A stretch of 33,070 nucleotides of DNA from CALXVA01 sp964587175. GTDB taxonomy: Bacteria > Bacillota > Clostridia > TANB77 > CAG-508. The stretch covers positions 1-33,070 of the forward strand of contig CAZPKK010000009.1 of the NCBI GenBank assembly GCA_964587175.1, read 5' to 3'. Positions within the stretch are counted from its first letter, which is position 1. The number at the start of each line of letters is the position of its first letter. A program made the translations under genes and the position numbers. The notes under the pieces are model-generated. The model saw only the letters and a program-made list of their open reading frames with translations, was not told the origin of the DNA and did no database searches. Positions 23,690 to 31,138 of the stretch are shown here, in pieces.

Positions 23690-24418
23690 TTATTTCTCAG
23701 CCCTTCTTTTCATTTTTTTAATTTCATCTTTTACTTCTTTACTTACCCTATTAGACTCAATTATTTTTTGTAAAGCTTTATTATATGTAAAATCATCCAA
23801 GTCATTATTTTTTAGAAACTCCATCGTTTTTTCTGCATTTTTCACAAAAGCTACTGATATTCCCCAAGCAATTCCCATTTGCACATAATATCTATCTGAA
23901 TCAATATTATTATATATTTCTAATACTTTATCAAAATACTTATCTATCAAATAATAATCCATAAGCATAATGCATACAAATCTTAGTTCAAATTCTTTTC
24001 CCTGATAAGCAGTTCTTTCCTTGCTACTGTTTTTTAATGCTTTTGTGCTAAGATACTTTTTCAAATATTTTAGCATTTCATCTAGGTTATCATTAGTAAA
24101 TTTGTATGTAGAACAGCAACAGTCACAAACAGCCCAATTATCTATCATTGGAATAAACTTATCTAAATACTTTACTCTTTCTTCAAAATCCGTCTTCATG
24201 TATCCTATTACTAAACCATAAATCATCTTTTCTTCATATAATTCACACTTATATGTATCTAAAAAATCTATTGGTTTTTCTTTCGCTATCTTTTTAGCGA
24301 CATCCCTTAGTTTAGGTAGTCTAACTCCTATTATACCTTCTACACATGGACATAACGAACTTTGAAATTTTTTATATTCTTCATCTCCTAATTGATATAA
24401 CTCTTTTCGTAAGTCCAT
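23690..24418 (-). CDS. DNA alkylation repair (AlkD-family HEAT-like) protein
   Basis: The 242-aa protein shows the AlkD-family helical-repeat pattern: GVRLPKLRDVAKKI near residue 32, YEEKMIYGLVIGY near 61, IDNWAVCDCCC near 92 and YYVQMGIAWGISVAF near 175. AlkD glycosylases remove positively charged alkylated bases without base flipping. Relatives of this short type are often annotated as DNA alkylation repair proteins, with activity untested. The ATG follows AAAGGAGG closely. It is the first gene of a two-gene unit with DUF4116. Confidence 0.85.
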   Translation of the reverse strand: MDLRKELYQLGDEEYKKFQSSLCPCVEGIIGVRLPKLRDVAKKIAKEKPIDFLDTYKCELYEEKMIYGLVIGYMKTDFEERVKYLDKFIPMIDNWAVCDCCCSTYKFTNDNLDEMLKYLKKYLSTKALKNSSKERTAYQGKEFELRFVCIMLMDYYLIDKYFDKVLEIYNNIDSDRYYVQMGIAWGISVAFVKNAEKTMEFLKNNDLDDFTYNKALQKIIESNRVSKEVKDEIKKMKRRAEK

Positions 24419-24462
24419 TCAAGACTTCCTCCTTTTATCATTATCTATTATTTTAATTTAAT

Positions 24463-24486
24463 GGCAGAGGGAAACTCCACTCTGCC
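24463..24486 (-). terminator. Short GC-rich hairpin after the 38-aa ORF
   Basis: GGCAGAG (24463-24469) pairs with CTCTGCC (24480-24486). On the minus strand it follows the 38-aa ORF by 6 nt. The tail is only moderately T-rich, so termination may be weak and feed the AlkD-like gene. Confidence 0.5.
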
Positions 24487-24492
24487 TAATTG

Positions 24493-24609
24493 TTATTGCT
24501 CTTCTGGCATGAGAGCAATACTCATTCTGATTACTGTGTACACAGCAGTCAGAATGACACAGGTTGCCTCCAAAACGGTAGCAACCTTATCCAGCTTTTG
24601 CCGCTTCAT
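24493..24609 (-). CDS. 38-aa small membrane-type protein
   Basis: The ORF encodes MKRQKLDKVATVLEATC followed by a hydrophobic stretch (VILTAVYTVIRMSIAL) and an acidic tail ending PEEQ. A good RBS (AAAGGAG, 10-nt spacer) precedes the ATG and a hairpin follows the stop. Codon usage is visibly richer in G and C (CGG, CTG, GTG, ACC, GCC in the upstream context) than in neighbouring genes, suggesting recent arrival. It could be a small holin-like or membrane-active peptide. No family is certain. Confidence 0.55.
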   Translation of the reverse strand: MKRQKLDKVATVLEATCVILTAVYTVIRMSIALMPEEQ

Positions 24610-24757
24610 GGCACAATTCTCCTTTCTTTCAGGATAGCAGTATTATATCATACAATTATAAAATCTTCAATCTTTACACTTTGTGTTTTGTTTTTCATAT
24701 TTTTTTTAATTTTTATGTCTATTTTTCCCCAGATTATTTAACTCATATACTTTGCGT

Positions 24758-24835
24758 GATAGTATTAATTCTTTTAATATCAATACTATCTATACCTTGT
24801 AATTACTTGACTTTTTTTATTCTATGTATTATGAT
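24758..24835 (+). promoter_or_regulatory. Rubrerythrin promoter and upstream operator-like palindrome
   Basis: The promoter has -35 TTGACT (24807-24812), a 17-nt spacer and -10 TATGAT (24830-24835). Upstream lies a perfect 9-bp inverted repeat, GATAGTATT (24758-24766) and AATACTATC (24782-24790), with a 15-bp spacer. The same 9-mer abuts the pflB promoter. Confidence 0.65.
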
Positions 24836-24870
24836 ATCAGGTGAATTTAATAAATGTTGGAGGTAATAAT

Positions 24871-25404
24871 ATGGAATTAAAAGGATCAAAAACAGAAGCA
24901 AATTTAAGAGCTGCTTTTTCTGGAGAATCAGAAGCAAGAACTAAATATACTTTTTTTGCAAGCGTTGCAAAAAAAGAAGGATATGAGCAAATAGCTGCAA
25001 TATTTTTAGAAACAGCAGAAAATGAAAAAGAACATGCTAAATTACATTTTAAATATTTAGATGGGATTGGAGATACAAAATCCAATTTAGCTGATGCAGC
25101 AGCAGGAGAAAATTATGAATGGTCAGATATGTATCCTACATTTGCTAAAGAAGCTGAAGAAGAAGGCTTTTTAGAGATAGCTGCAACATTTAGAGCAATT
25201 GCAGAAGTTGAAAAACACCATGAAGAAAGATATAAAAAATTATTAGAAAATGTTGAAAATGGTGAAGTTTTCAAAAAAGGAAGTATTGTTGTTTGGAAAT
25301 GTAGAAACTGCGGACATATTCATGTTGGATTAGAAGCTCCAAAAGTTTGTCCAGTTTGCAAACATCCACAAAGCTATTTTGAATTAAATACAGAAAATTA
25401 TTAA
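24871..25404 (+). CDS. rbr: Rubrerythrin
   Basis: The 177-aa protein has a ferritin-like diiron domain, with SGESEARTKY, ENEKEHAKLH and EVEKHHEERY supplying the glutamate and histidine ligands. A C-terminal rubredoxin-like iron site follows (CRNCG and CPVC). Rubrerythrins reduce hydrogen peroxide in the cytoplasm of anaerobes, taking electrons through the rubredoxin site. The ATG at 24871 has GGAGG with a 7-nt spacer; the in-frame ATG 30 nt earlier does not. It has its own promoter and terminator, so it is a single-gene unit. The shared palindrome with pflB suggests redox or growth-phase control. Confidence 0.96.
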   Translation: MELKGSKTEANLRAAFSGESEARTKYTFFASVAKKEGYEQIAAIFLETAENEKEHAKLHFKYLDGIGDTKSNLADAAAGENYEWSDMYPTFAKEAEEEGFLEIAATFRAIAEVEKHHEERYKKLLENVENGEVFKKGSIVVWKCRNCGHIHVGLEAPKVCPVCKHPQSYFELNTENY

Positions 25405-25417
25405 AATTCCAAATTAG

Positions 25418-25460
25418 GGACAGGCGTCAAATTACAAAAATTGGAGAAATACGCCTGTCC
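25418..25460. terminator. Bidirectional terminator between rubrerythrin and birA
   Basis: GGACAGGCGT (25418-25427) and ACGCCTGTCC (25451-25460) are perfect complements around a 23-nt loop. Weaker complementarity in the AATT-rich flanks extends the stem. It serves the two convergent genes. Confidence 0.75.
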
Positions 25461-25473
25461 TTCAATTTGAATT

Positions 25474-26058
25474 TTAAATAATATTTTTTTCAATACAATA
25501 GTTTTCAAATTTATTGCAGAATTTCGCTATTATTTCTTCTCTTGAAAATTCTTTTCCAAATTCCTTTTTTAATGATGTTGCAATGTTTTTTAGTTCATCA
25601 GGAAAATCAATTTGATTAACATTAATTCCAATTCCTATTAATAAATACTTTATGTTTTCCCCAATTGTCACAATTTGTGTTAATATTCCTCCCATTTTTT
25701 TACCATTATATACTATATCATTTGGCTCTTTTATTTCTAATCTATTACCACTTATTTCATGAATCGCTTCTATCATACATTTTGCAATATCTATTGTTAT
25801 TTCTTCTAATTCATTTACTTTACATCTTGGATATATTACAAATGAAAATGTAATATTTTCCCCTTTTTCTGAAAGCCATACTCTATCATTTGTCCCTATT
25901 CCATCTGTCTGATAATCAGCTATTACTATAGTGCCATTTTTTATGTTGTTTTCTGCCATTTTCCTTATTTCTTTTTGTGTAGATTCAATTTCATTATGAT
26001 AAATAATTTCACTTCCTAGAATTTTAGTATTCAAAAAATATTTCAGTTTTTCTTGCAT
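25474..26058 (-). CDS. birA: Minimal biotin-[acetyl-CoA carboxylase] ligase (BirA catalytic domain)
   Basis: The 194-aa protein has only the catalytic domain of biotin protein ligase: YHNEIESTQKEI near residue 20, ADYQTDGIGTNDRVWLSEKG (the biotinyl-adenylate loop, usually GRGRxGRxW), IKEPNDIVYNGKKMGGIL with the KxGGIL motif, and LIGIGINVNQ. It lacks the N-terminal winged-helix repressor domain and stops where the small C-terminal SH3-like domain would begin. It should attach biotin to carboxylase carrier proteins and cannot act as a repressor. AAAAGGCGG precedes the ATG. The missing C-terminal domain is unusual, but the stop is followed by a normal terminator. Confidence 0.85.
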   Translation of the reverse strand: MQEKLKYFLNTKILGSEIIYHNEIESTQKEIRKMAENNIKNGTIVIADYQTDGIGTNDRVWLSEKGENITFSFVIYPRCKVNELEEITIDIAKCMIEAIHEISGNRLEIKEPNDIVYNGKKMGGILTQIVTIGENIKYLLIGIGINVNQIDFPDELKNIATSLKKEFGKEFSREEIIAKFCNKFENYCIEKNII

Positions 26059-26281
26059 TTTGCGACCGCCTTTTCTGTTCCATTTTTTTCTTTATACCTT
26101 TTATTTTTTCCTTGATAGTATAACATCTTTGTGATTCTTTGTCTAGTAAATACATATTATTGAGTCAAATTATACATACTAACACAAAACGAGTCTTATA
26201 TGTATATATTTACTTTGAAGTTTCTGTAATTTGAATTTTATAAGTGCTATATTCATTTCAGATTGAGAAGGGGTGAATTAG

Positions 26282-26605
26282 ATGGCATTGGACTATAACA
26301 TTATTGGTGAGAGACTAAAAAAAGCAAGAACAGCAAAGAATTTAACTCAAGAAAAACTAGCTGAAAAATTAGATGTCTCAATAGCTTTTTTGAGTAGAAT
26401 AGAACGTGGTAGCTCTCATATTAGCTTAAAAAGATTAAGTCAAATTTGCGATATTTTAGGAATAAGTGAAGGTTCAATATTAAATGGTTCTTCAAATAAT
26501 TCTAGCACATATTTATCTTCTGAGTTTGATGAACTTATAAAGAATTCAAGTCCTGAAAAGCAAAAGTTAATTTATAAAATAGCAAAAGTAATTAATGAAG
26601 ATTAA
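26282..26605 (+). CDS. XRE-family helix-turn-helix regulator
   Basis: The 107-aa protein has a Cro/C1-type HTH at residues ~8-62 (IGERLKKARTAKNLTQEKLA, then SIAFLSRIERG as recognition helix). A serine/asparagine-rich linker and a short helical C-terminus (EKQKLIYKIAKVINE) that may mediate dimerisation follow. GAGAAGGGG lies upstream of the ATG. It has its own strong terminator, then pflB follows on the same strand after about 300 bp. It is a candidate regulator of pflB/pflA by position only. Confidence 0.88.
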   Translation: MALDYNIIGERLKKARTAKNLTQEKLAEKLDVSIAFLSRIERGSSHISLKRLSQICDILGISEGSILNGSSNNSSTYLSSEFDELIKNSSPEKQKLIYKIAKVINED

Positions 26606-26614
26606 TGATGTAAC

Positions 26615-26655
26615 AGCTATAACAGACTTAATTCTGTTATAGCTCTGTTTTTCTT
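26615..26655 (+). terminator. Terminator of the XRE regulator gene
   Basis: Perfect 12-bp arms AGCTATAACAGA / TCTGTTATAGCT (26615-26626, 26633-26644) are followed by CTGTTTTTCTT. Confidence 0.9.
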
Positions 26656-26793
26656 AAAATTGATAATTTTTTTACCTATTATCATTTTCTTTTTTATGAT
26701 AGAAACTAATCATTTAAAAATATTTTACTCAATATAATTTCAAAAATCCTCCATTTTCCCACAAAAATCGAAGAAATATAGAATATTTTTTTT

Positions 26794-26855
26794 GATACTA
26801 TTTATAATAATATGGATAGTATTTTTTTGACATTTTTATTGATATTGTTTATATA
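26794..26855 (+). promoter_or_regulatory. pflB promoter with operator-like GATAGTATT
   Basis: Consensus -35 TTGACA (26827-26832), a 17-nt spacer and -10 TATATA (26850-26855). Directly upstream, ATACTAT and ATAGTAT form an inverted pair (within 26794-26823), and the right half GATAGTATT (26815-26823) is identical to the rubrerythrin half-site. Confidence 0.65.
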
Positions 26856-26910
26856 TTATGATATGATTTGTATGTATAATGAAAAAAATGAGGAGGTTAT
26901 ATATATATAT

Positions 26911-29154
26911 ATGGAATTTAAGCAATGGGAAGGGTTTGATAAGTCTGGCGAATGGACAAAAGAAATAGATGTTAGAGATTTTATTCAATCTAACTATACA
27001 CCTTATGAGGGAGACAAAGAATTTCTAAAAGATGCCACAGAAAAGACAAAAAAACTATGGAATAAAGTATTAGAACTTTATAATAAAGAAAGAGAAAATG
27101 GTGGAGTATTAGATGCTGACTGTAAAACACCATCTTCTATAAATGCTTATGATGCAGGATATATTGATAAAGATTTAGAAGAAATTGTTGGACTTCAAAC
27201 AGATGCTCCTTTAAAAAGAGCAATTATGCCAAATGGTGGTATAAGAATTGTTGAAAAATCAGCAGAAAGTTATGGTCTTAAAGTTGATCCAGAAACAGAA
27301 TATATTTATCATAATTTGAGAAAAACACATAATGATGGTGTTTTTGAAGTTTATACACCTGATGTAAGAGCAGCTAGAAGTTCACATCTTCTTACAGGAC
27401 TTCCAGATGGATATGGGCGTGGAAGAATAATTGGTGATTATAGAAGAGTTGCATTATATGGTGTTGACGCATTAATTGACGAGAAAAAAATAGAATTAGA
27501 TATATTAGATACAGATGAACTTACAGAAAACATTATAATGAAACGTGAAGAAGTTTCAGACCAAATAAAAGCTCTAAACGACTTAAAAGCAATGGCTGCA
27601 AAATATGGATTTGATATATCAGTACCTGCTTCAAATGCTAAAGAAGCTATACAATGGTTATATTTTGCTTATTTAGGAGCAATTAAAGATCAAAATGGTG
27701 CTGCCATGAGTTTAGGAAGAACTTCTACTTTCTTAGATATATATATTGAAAGAGATTTGCAAGCTGGAACTTTGACAGAAAAAGAAGCTCAAGAATTAAT
27801 GGATCAATTTATTATAAAACTAAGATTAGTTAGATTTTTGAGAACACCAGAATATAATTCTTTATTTAGTGGTGATCCTGTTTGGGTAACAGAAAGTATT
27901 GGTGGTATGGGAATTGATGGAAGAACTTTAGTTACTAAAAATTCATTTAGAATACTTAACACATTAGACACTTTAGGACCTGCTCCTGAACCAAATTTAA
28001 CAGTATTATGGTCAAATAATTTACCAAAAGGATTTAAAGATTATTGCGCAGATATTTCTATAAGGACTTCATCTATACAATATGAAAACGACGATTTAAT
28101 GAGAATTACTTTAGGCGATGACTATGGAATAGCTTGTTGTGTATCTGCAATGAAAATAGGTAAGCAAATGCAATTCTTTGGAGCTAGAGCAAATCTCGCA
28201 AAAACATTACTTTATTCTATTAATGGTGGTAGAGATGAGCTTTCTGGAAAGCAGGTTGCTCCAAAATATCAACCTATTACTTCTGAATATTTAGATTATG
28301 ATGAAGTTATGGAAAAATTTGATGTTATGATGGAATATGTTGCAAAAATATATATTAAAGCATTAAATGCAATTCACTATATGCATGATAAGTATTCATA
28401 CGAAGCATTAGAAATGGCTTTACATGATAGAGATCAAGATGTTTTAAGGACTATGGCATGCGGTATAGCTGGTTTATCTGTTGTAGCTGATTCTCTTTCT
28501 GCAATAAAGTATGCTAAAGTAAAAGTTATAAGAGATGAAACAGGATTAGCTGTAGATTATGTAGTAGAGGGAGATTTTCCAAAATACGGAAATGATGATG
28601 ACAGAGTTGATGAGATAGCTGTTGATGTTGTAAAATCCTTTATGAGGAAATTACAAAAACATCACACATATAGAAATTCAAAACATACATTATCAATATT
28701 AACAATAACTTCTAATGTTGTTTATGGTAAAAATACAGGTAACACACCTGACGGTCGTCGTAGTGGAGAACCATTTGGTCCTGGTGCAAACCCTCTTCAT
28801 GGTAGAGACTCAAATGGAGCATTGGCTGTAATGAATACTATAGCAAAACTTCCTTATGAATATTCTGAAGATGGTATTTCATTTACATTTTCTATTACTC
28901 CAGCAGCACTTGGAAAAGATGAAAGCACAAGGGTAAATAATTTGGTAAGTATGCTTGATGGATATTTTAAGCAAACTGGCCATCATATAAATGTAAATGT
29001 CTTTAATAGGGAATTACTAATTGATGCAATGGATCATCCAGAAAAATACCCACAACTTACAATACGTGTTTCTGGATATGCTGTAAACTTTATCAAGCTT
29101 ACAAGAGAACAACAATTAGATGTTATAAATAGAACTATTCATGAACGAATTTAA
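26911..29154 (+). CDS. pflB: Formate C-acetyltransferase (pyruvate formate-lyase)
   Basis: The 747-aa protein has the usual PFL length. The catalytic cysteine pair is in GIACCVSAMKIGKQMQFFGA, about residues 410-430. The glycyl-radical site is RVSGYAVNF near the C-terminus. The enzyme cleaves pyruvate with CoA into acetyl-CoA and formate during anaerobic growth and must be activated by PflA, encoded downstream. The ATG at 26911 is preceded by AGGAGG, but at 14 nt, the gap being filled by a TA-dinucleotide run (26898-26910). The longer frame from 26812 is unsupported because it crosses the promoter. A strong terminator separates it from pflA. Confidence 0.97.
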   Translation: MEFKQWEGFDKSGEWTKEIDVRDFIQSNYTPYEGDKEFLKDATEKTKKLWNKVLELYNKERENGGVLDADCKTPSSINAYDAGYIDKDLEEIVGLQTDAPLKRAIMPNGGIRIVEKSAESYGLKVDPETEYIYHNLRKTHNDGVFEVYTPDVRAARSSHLLTGLPDGYGRGRIIGDYRRVALYGVDALIDEKKIELDILDTDELTENIIMKREEVSDQIKALNDLKAMAAKYGFDISVPASNAKEAIQWLYFAYLGAIKDQNGAAMSLGRTSTFLDIYIERDLQAGTLTEKEAQELMDQFIIKLRLVRFLRTPEYNSLFSGDPVWVTESIGGMGIDGRTLVTKNSFRILNTLDTLGPAPEPNLTVLWSNNLPKGFKDYCADISIRTSSIQYENDDLMRITLGDDYGIACCVSAMKIGKQMQFFGARANLAKTLLYSINGGRDELSGKQVAPKYQPITSEYLDYDEVMEKFDVMMEYVAKIYIKALNAIHYMHDKYSYEALEMALHDRDQDVLRTMACGIAGLSVVADSLSAIKYAKVKVIRDETGLAVDYVVEGDFPKYGNDDDRVDEIAVDVVKSFMRKLQKHHTYRNSKHTLSILTITSNVVYGKNTGNTPDGRRSGEPFGPGANPLHGRDSNGALAVMNTIAKLPYEYSEDGISFTFSITPAALGKDESTRVNNLVSMLDGYFKQTGHHINVNVFNRELLIDAMDHPEKYPQLTIRVSGYAVNFIKLTREQQLDVINRTIHERI

Positions 29155-29195
29155 TTTTAGTTTTAGACTTGCTTCATCTTGCATTAGAATTATAT

Positions 29196-29231
29196 CATGA
29201 ACAAAAGGTTTTTATCTTCCTTTTGTTCATG
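29196..29231. repeat. Perfect 13-bp inverted repeat after pflB
   Basis: CATGAACAAAAGG (29196-29208) pairs with CCTTTTGTTCATG (29219-29231) around a 10-nt loop, 42 bp past the pflB stop. It lacks a T tract and may protect the 3' end of the message. Confidence 0.65.
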
Positions 29232-29292
29232 CCAATTCGGAGTTTTCGATTATAAGAAGAAAATCTCAAAGGCTAATTTACGATTTTAGTAT

Positions 29293-29339
29293 GTGTTTTG
29301 TCTAATAGTAAATTTTTAATTTTCTGTTAGACAAAATAC
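29293..29339. repeat. Second hairpin between pflB and pflA
   Basis: 16-bp arms (GTGTTTTGTCTAATAG and CTGTTAGACAAAATAC) pair fully if two G-U pairs are allowed, with a 15-nt loop. It is the middle of three hairpins in this gap. Confidence 0.65.
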
Positions 29340-29341
29340 TG

Positions 29342-29379
29342 AGGTGGCAGGTTTACAGACCTTGTCACCTATTTTTTTG
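29342..29379 (+). terminator. Terminator between pflB and pflA
   Basis: AGGTGGCAGG (29342-29351) pairs with CTTGTCACCT (29361-29370), using two G-U pairs, followed by ATTTTTTTG. Confidence 0.8.
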
Positions 29380-29477
29380 CTATATAACAAGGTTAGTCTA
29401 CCTTGTGCGTCCGGGCAAAGCAAGGACATGTATTTCGCTATTGCTCCAGAAACTTGCCCTGCGAAATGTCTTTCTCA
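29373..29477. repeat. Dispersed ~105-bp element, copy 2
   Basis: This aligns with 21627-21731 without major gaps. Internal pairings are ACAAGG/CCTTGT, GTCC/GGAC and ATTTCGC/GCGAAAT. It lies between the pflB terminator and the pflA ribosome site, so any pflA transcript starting upstream would include it. Confidence 0.75.
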
Positions 29478-29509
29478 TTTTATGATAAATCTTAAGTTAG
29501 GAGAAAACC

Positions 29510-30268
29510 ATGTCAAAACAAGTTAATAAAAATGTTTTAACTACTCAGAATAATAAAATAATTGGAAGAATACATTCTTTTGAATCTTTTGGTGCAGTTG
29601 ATGGTCCAGGAATAAGATTTGTAGTATTTTTTCAAGGATGTGGCCTACATTGTAAATATTGTCACAATAGAGATACTTGGGCTATACATGCAGGGTTAGA
29701 ATATTCATCTGATGATTTACTTGCTAAAATTTTAAGATATAAAAATTATTTCACTGTATCAGGTGGTGGTGTTACTTTATCTGGTGGAGAACCTTTACTT
29801 CAACAAGATTTTTTATTAGAACTATTGCCAAAGCTAAAAAAGAAAAAAATTCATGTTGCGATTGATACTTCAGGCAACTTTCCAATTACGGAAAAAATGA
29901 AGAAAATAATCGATTTAGCTGATTTGTTTTTACTTGATATAAAATGCATTAATGACGATATATGTAAAGACTTAGTTGGTGTTTCTAATAAACTTGAACT
30001 TGAATTTGCGAGATATTTAAGTGATATAAATAAGCCAACTTGGATAAGACAAGTTTTAGTTCCAGGAATTACAGATGACGAGGAAGATTTATTAAAATTA
30101 AAAGATTTTCTTTCCACTTTAAAGAATGTTCAAAAAATCGAAATACTTGCTTATCATGACTTAGGAAGATTTAAGTGGGAAAATCTTGATTGTAATTATG
30201 AACTTGAAGATGTACCAAATGCTACTACAGAAGATGTAGCTAGAGCAAAGAAAATTTTGGGAATTTAG
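29510..30268 (+). CDS. pflA: Pyruvate formate-lyase activating enzyme (radical SAM)
   Basis: The 252-aa protein is a radical SAM activase. The 4Fe-4S cysteines are in GCGLHCKYCHN (CxxxCxxC), preceded by GAVDGPGIRFVVFFQ. GGGVTLSGGEPLLQ is the SAM-binding GGE motif, and the DTSGN and DIKC segments follow. It generates the glycyl radical on PflB by hydrogen abstraction via 5'-deoxyadenosyl radical. The N-terminal extension of about 15 residues is hydrophilic. AGGAG lies 6 nt before the ATG. It follows pflB on the same strand, yet a terminator and repeat intervene, so its level may be set separately. Confidence 0.96.
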   Translation: MSKQVNKNVLTTQNNKIIGRIHSFESFGAVDGPGIRFVVFFQGCGLHCKYCHNRDTWAIHAGLEYSSDDLLAKILRYKNYFTVSGGGVTLSGGEPLLQQDFLLELLPKLKKKKIHVAIDTSGNFPITEKMKKIIDLADLFLLDIKCINDDICKDLVGVSNKLELEFARYLSDINKPTWIRQVLVPGITDDEEDLLKLKDFLSTLKNVQKIEILAYHDLGRFKWENLDCNYELEDVPNATTEDVARAKKILGI

Positions 30269-30341
30269 AATTATATCTAATTTCCCTTTTTTCTTTTTCC
30301 CTAGCTATTTCTTTTAAATTTTATTAGGTTATATGAATCTA

Positions 30342-30563
30342 CTAAGTTTCCAATTCTCCTTCTATGTAATTATTAACAATCTCATTTTCTTCTTGTAAAT
30401 TTTCCATATCTTCTTTAATACTTTTTACTAAAAACTCTTCTGCTTTTTTATCTAAAATCTGTCCATATATTATTATAGTAGTAATAGAACTCACAACTGC
30501 AACCAAGACAATAATAATTATAAATAAAATTATGCTTATTTTTTTCTCTTTCTTTTCTTCCAT
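30342..30563 (-). CDS. Small single-pass membrane protein, 73 aa
   Basis: No family recognised. A lysine/glutamate-rich N-terminus (MEEKKEKK) is followed by one long hydrophobic helix (ISIILFIIIIVLVAVVSSI) and an acidic helical tail of about 35 residues that could be exposed outside. The ATG at 30563 has AAAGGAG with a good spacer, better than the Met 30 nt upstream. It faces pflA convergently. Confidence 0.6.
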   Translation of the reverse strand: MEEKKEKKISIILFIIIIVLVAVVSSITTIIIYGQILDKKAEEFLVKSIKEDMENLQEENEIVNNYIEGELET

Positions 30564-30687
30564 TTTTATAAACTCCTTTCTTAATTTACACAAATTTAAT
30601 AAAGAAATTTTATTTCTGCTTTTCCATATTCTTATTATATAAATATATTTTTTTTAAGTCAAGAAAAACAGTATCTCCCTATATGAA

Positions 30688-30729
30688 CTAATAGACGGTA
30701 ACAAACTTAAATTTGTTACCGTCTATTAG
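30688..30729. terminator. Perfect 18-bp hairpin after the Cys-rich membrane gene
   Basis: CTAATAGACGGTAACAAA (30688-30705) and its exact complement (30712-30729) flank a 6-nt loop. It begins 6 bp past the stop of the gene at 30736. The T-rich tail is on the plus-strand side, so its direction as a terminator is unclear. Confidence 0.65.
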
Positions 30730-30735
30730 TTTTAA

Positions 30736-30993
30736 TTAGCAATATTTATCATAATCATTATAACATTCTTTCTTACAATCGTCTCTAAAGCAAATTAATG
30801 TCAAAATCCTTATGATTAATAATATTATAAGAATAGCAAGAATTGCTATTATAGCACCTGTACCTAAGGCAGTTACTAAACCGGTTAATGCACCAATTAT
30901 TACCCCAACTACAAATGTGATTAAAGATGTTAGAATACAAATTATAATATCAACACAACATCTATTTTTCTTACAGCATTTATCTTGCATCAT
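30736..30993 (-). CDS. Cysteine-rich small membrane protein, 85 aa
   Basis: No family recognised. The N-terminus carries KCCKKNRCC, and the C-terminus CFRDDCKKECYNDYDKYC. Between them run about 50 hydrophobic residues, enough for two helices, with a glycine-rich GVIIGALTGLVTALGTG in the middle. Both cysteine clusters would lie on the same side if there are two passes, and could bind metal or be lipidated. AGGAGG precedes the ATG with a 10-nt spacer. A palindrome lies just before the ribosome site (31009-31029). Confidence 0.65.
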   Translation of the reverse strand: MMQDKCCKKNRCCVDIIICILTSLITFVVGVIIGALTGLVTALGTGAIIAILAILIILLIIRILTLICFRDDCKKECYNDYDKYC

Positions 30994-31008
30994 ATTATAT
31001 ACACCTCC

Positions 31009-31029
31009 TAAGTAGCAATTAGCTACTTA
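31009..31029. promoter_or_regulatory. Palindrome next to the ribosome site of the Cys-rich membrane gene
   Basis: TAAGTAGC (31009-31016) and GCTACTTA (31022-31029) are perfect complements with a 5-nt loop. It abuts the AGGAGG of the gene at 30993, fitting an operator or a translation-affecting hairpin. Confidence 0.55.
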
Positions 31030-31085
31030 ATATATAATATGCTATTATTCGACTTTTTGAGTACTTGATATATGAACAAAATATA

Positions 31086-31131
31086 GACCTTCTTAAAAAA
31101 ACAATCCATATCTTTATTTTTTAAGAAGGTC
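31086..31131. terminator. dnaJ terminator
   Basis: Perfect 15-bp arms GACCTTCTTAAAAAA / TTTTTTAAGAAGGTC with a 16-nt loop lie 8 bp past the dnaJ stop. The stem's A/T run gives a U-rich 3' side on either strand. Confidence 0.8.
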
Positions 31132-31138
31132 CTCTCTT

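Noticed and set aside
26812..26910. Longer pflB start at 26812
   Set aside because: The extra 33 codons include the -35 and -10 promoter elements and are not part of PFL proteins; the ATG at 26911 matches the family.
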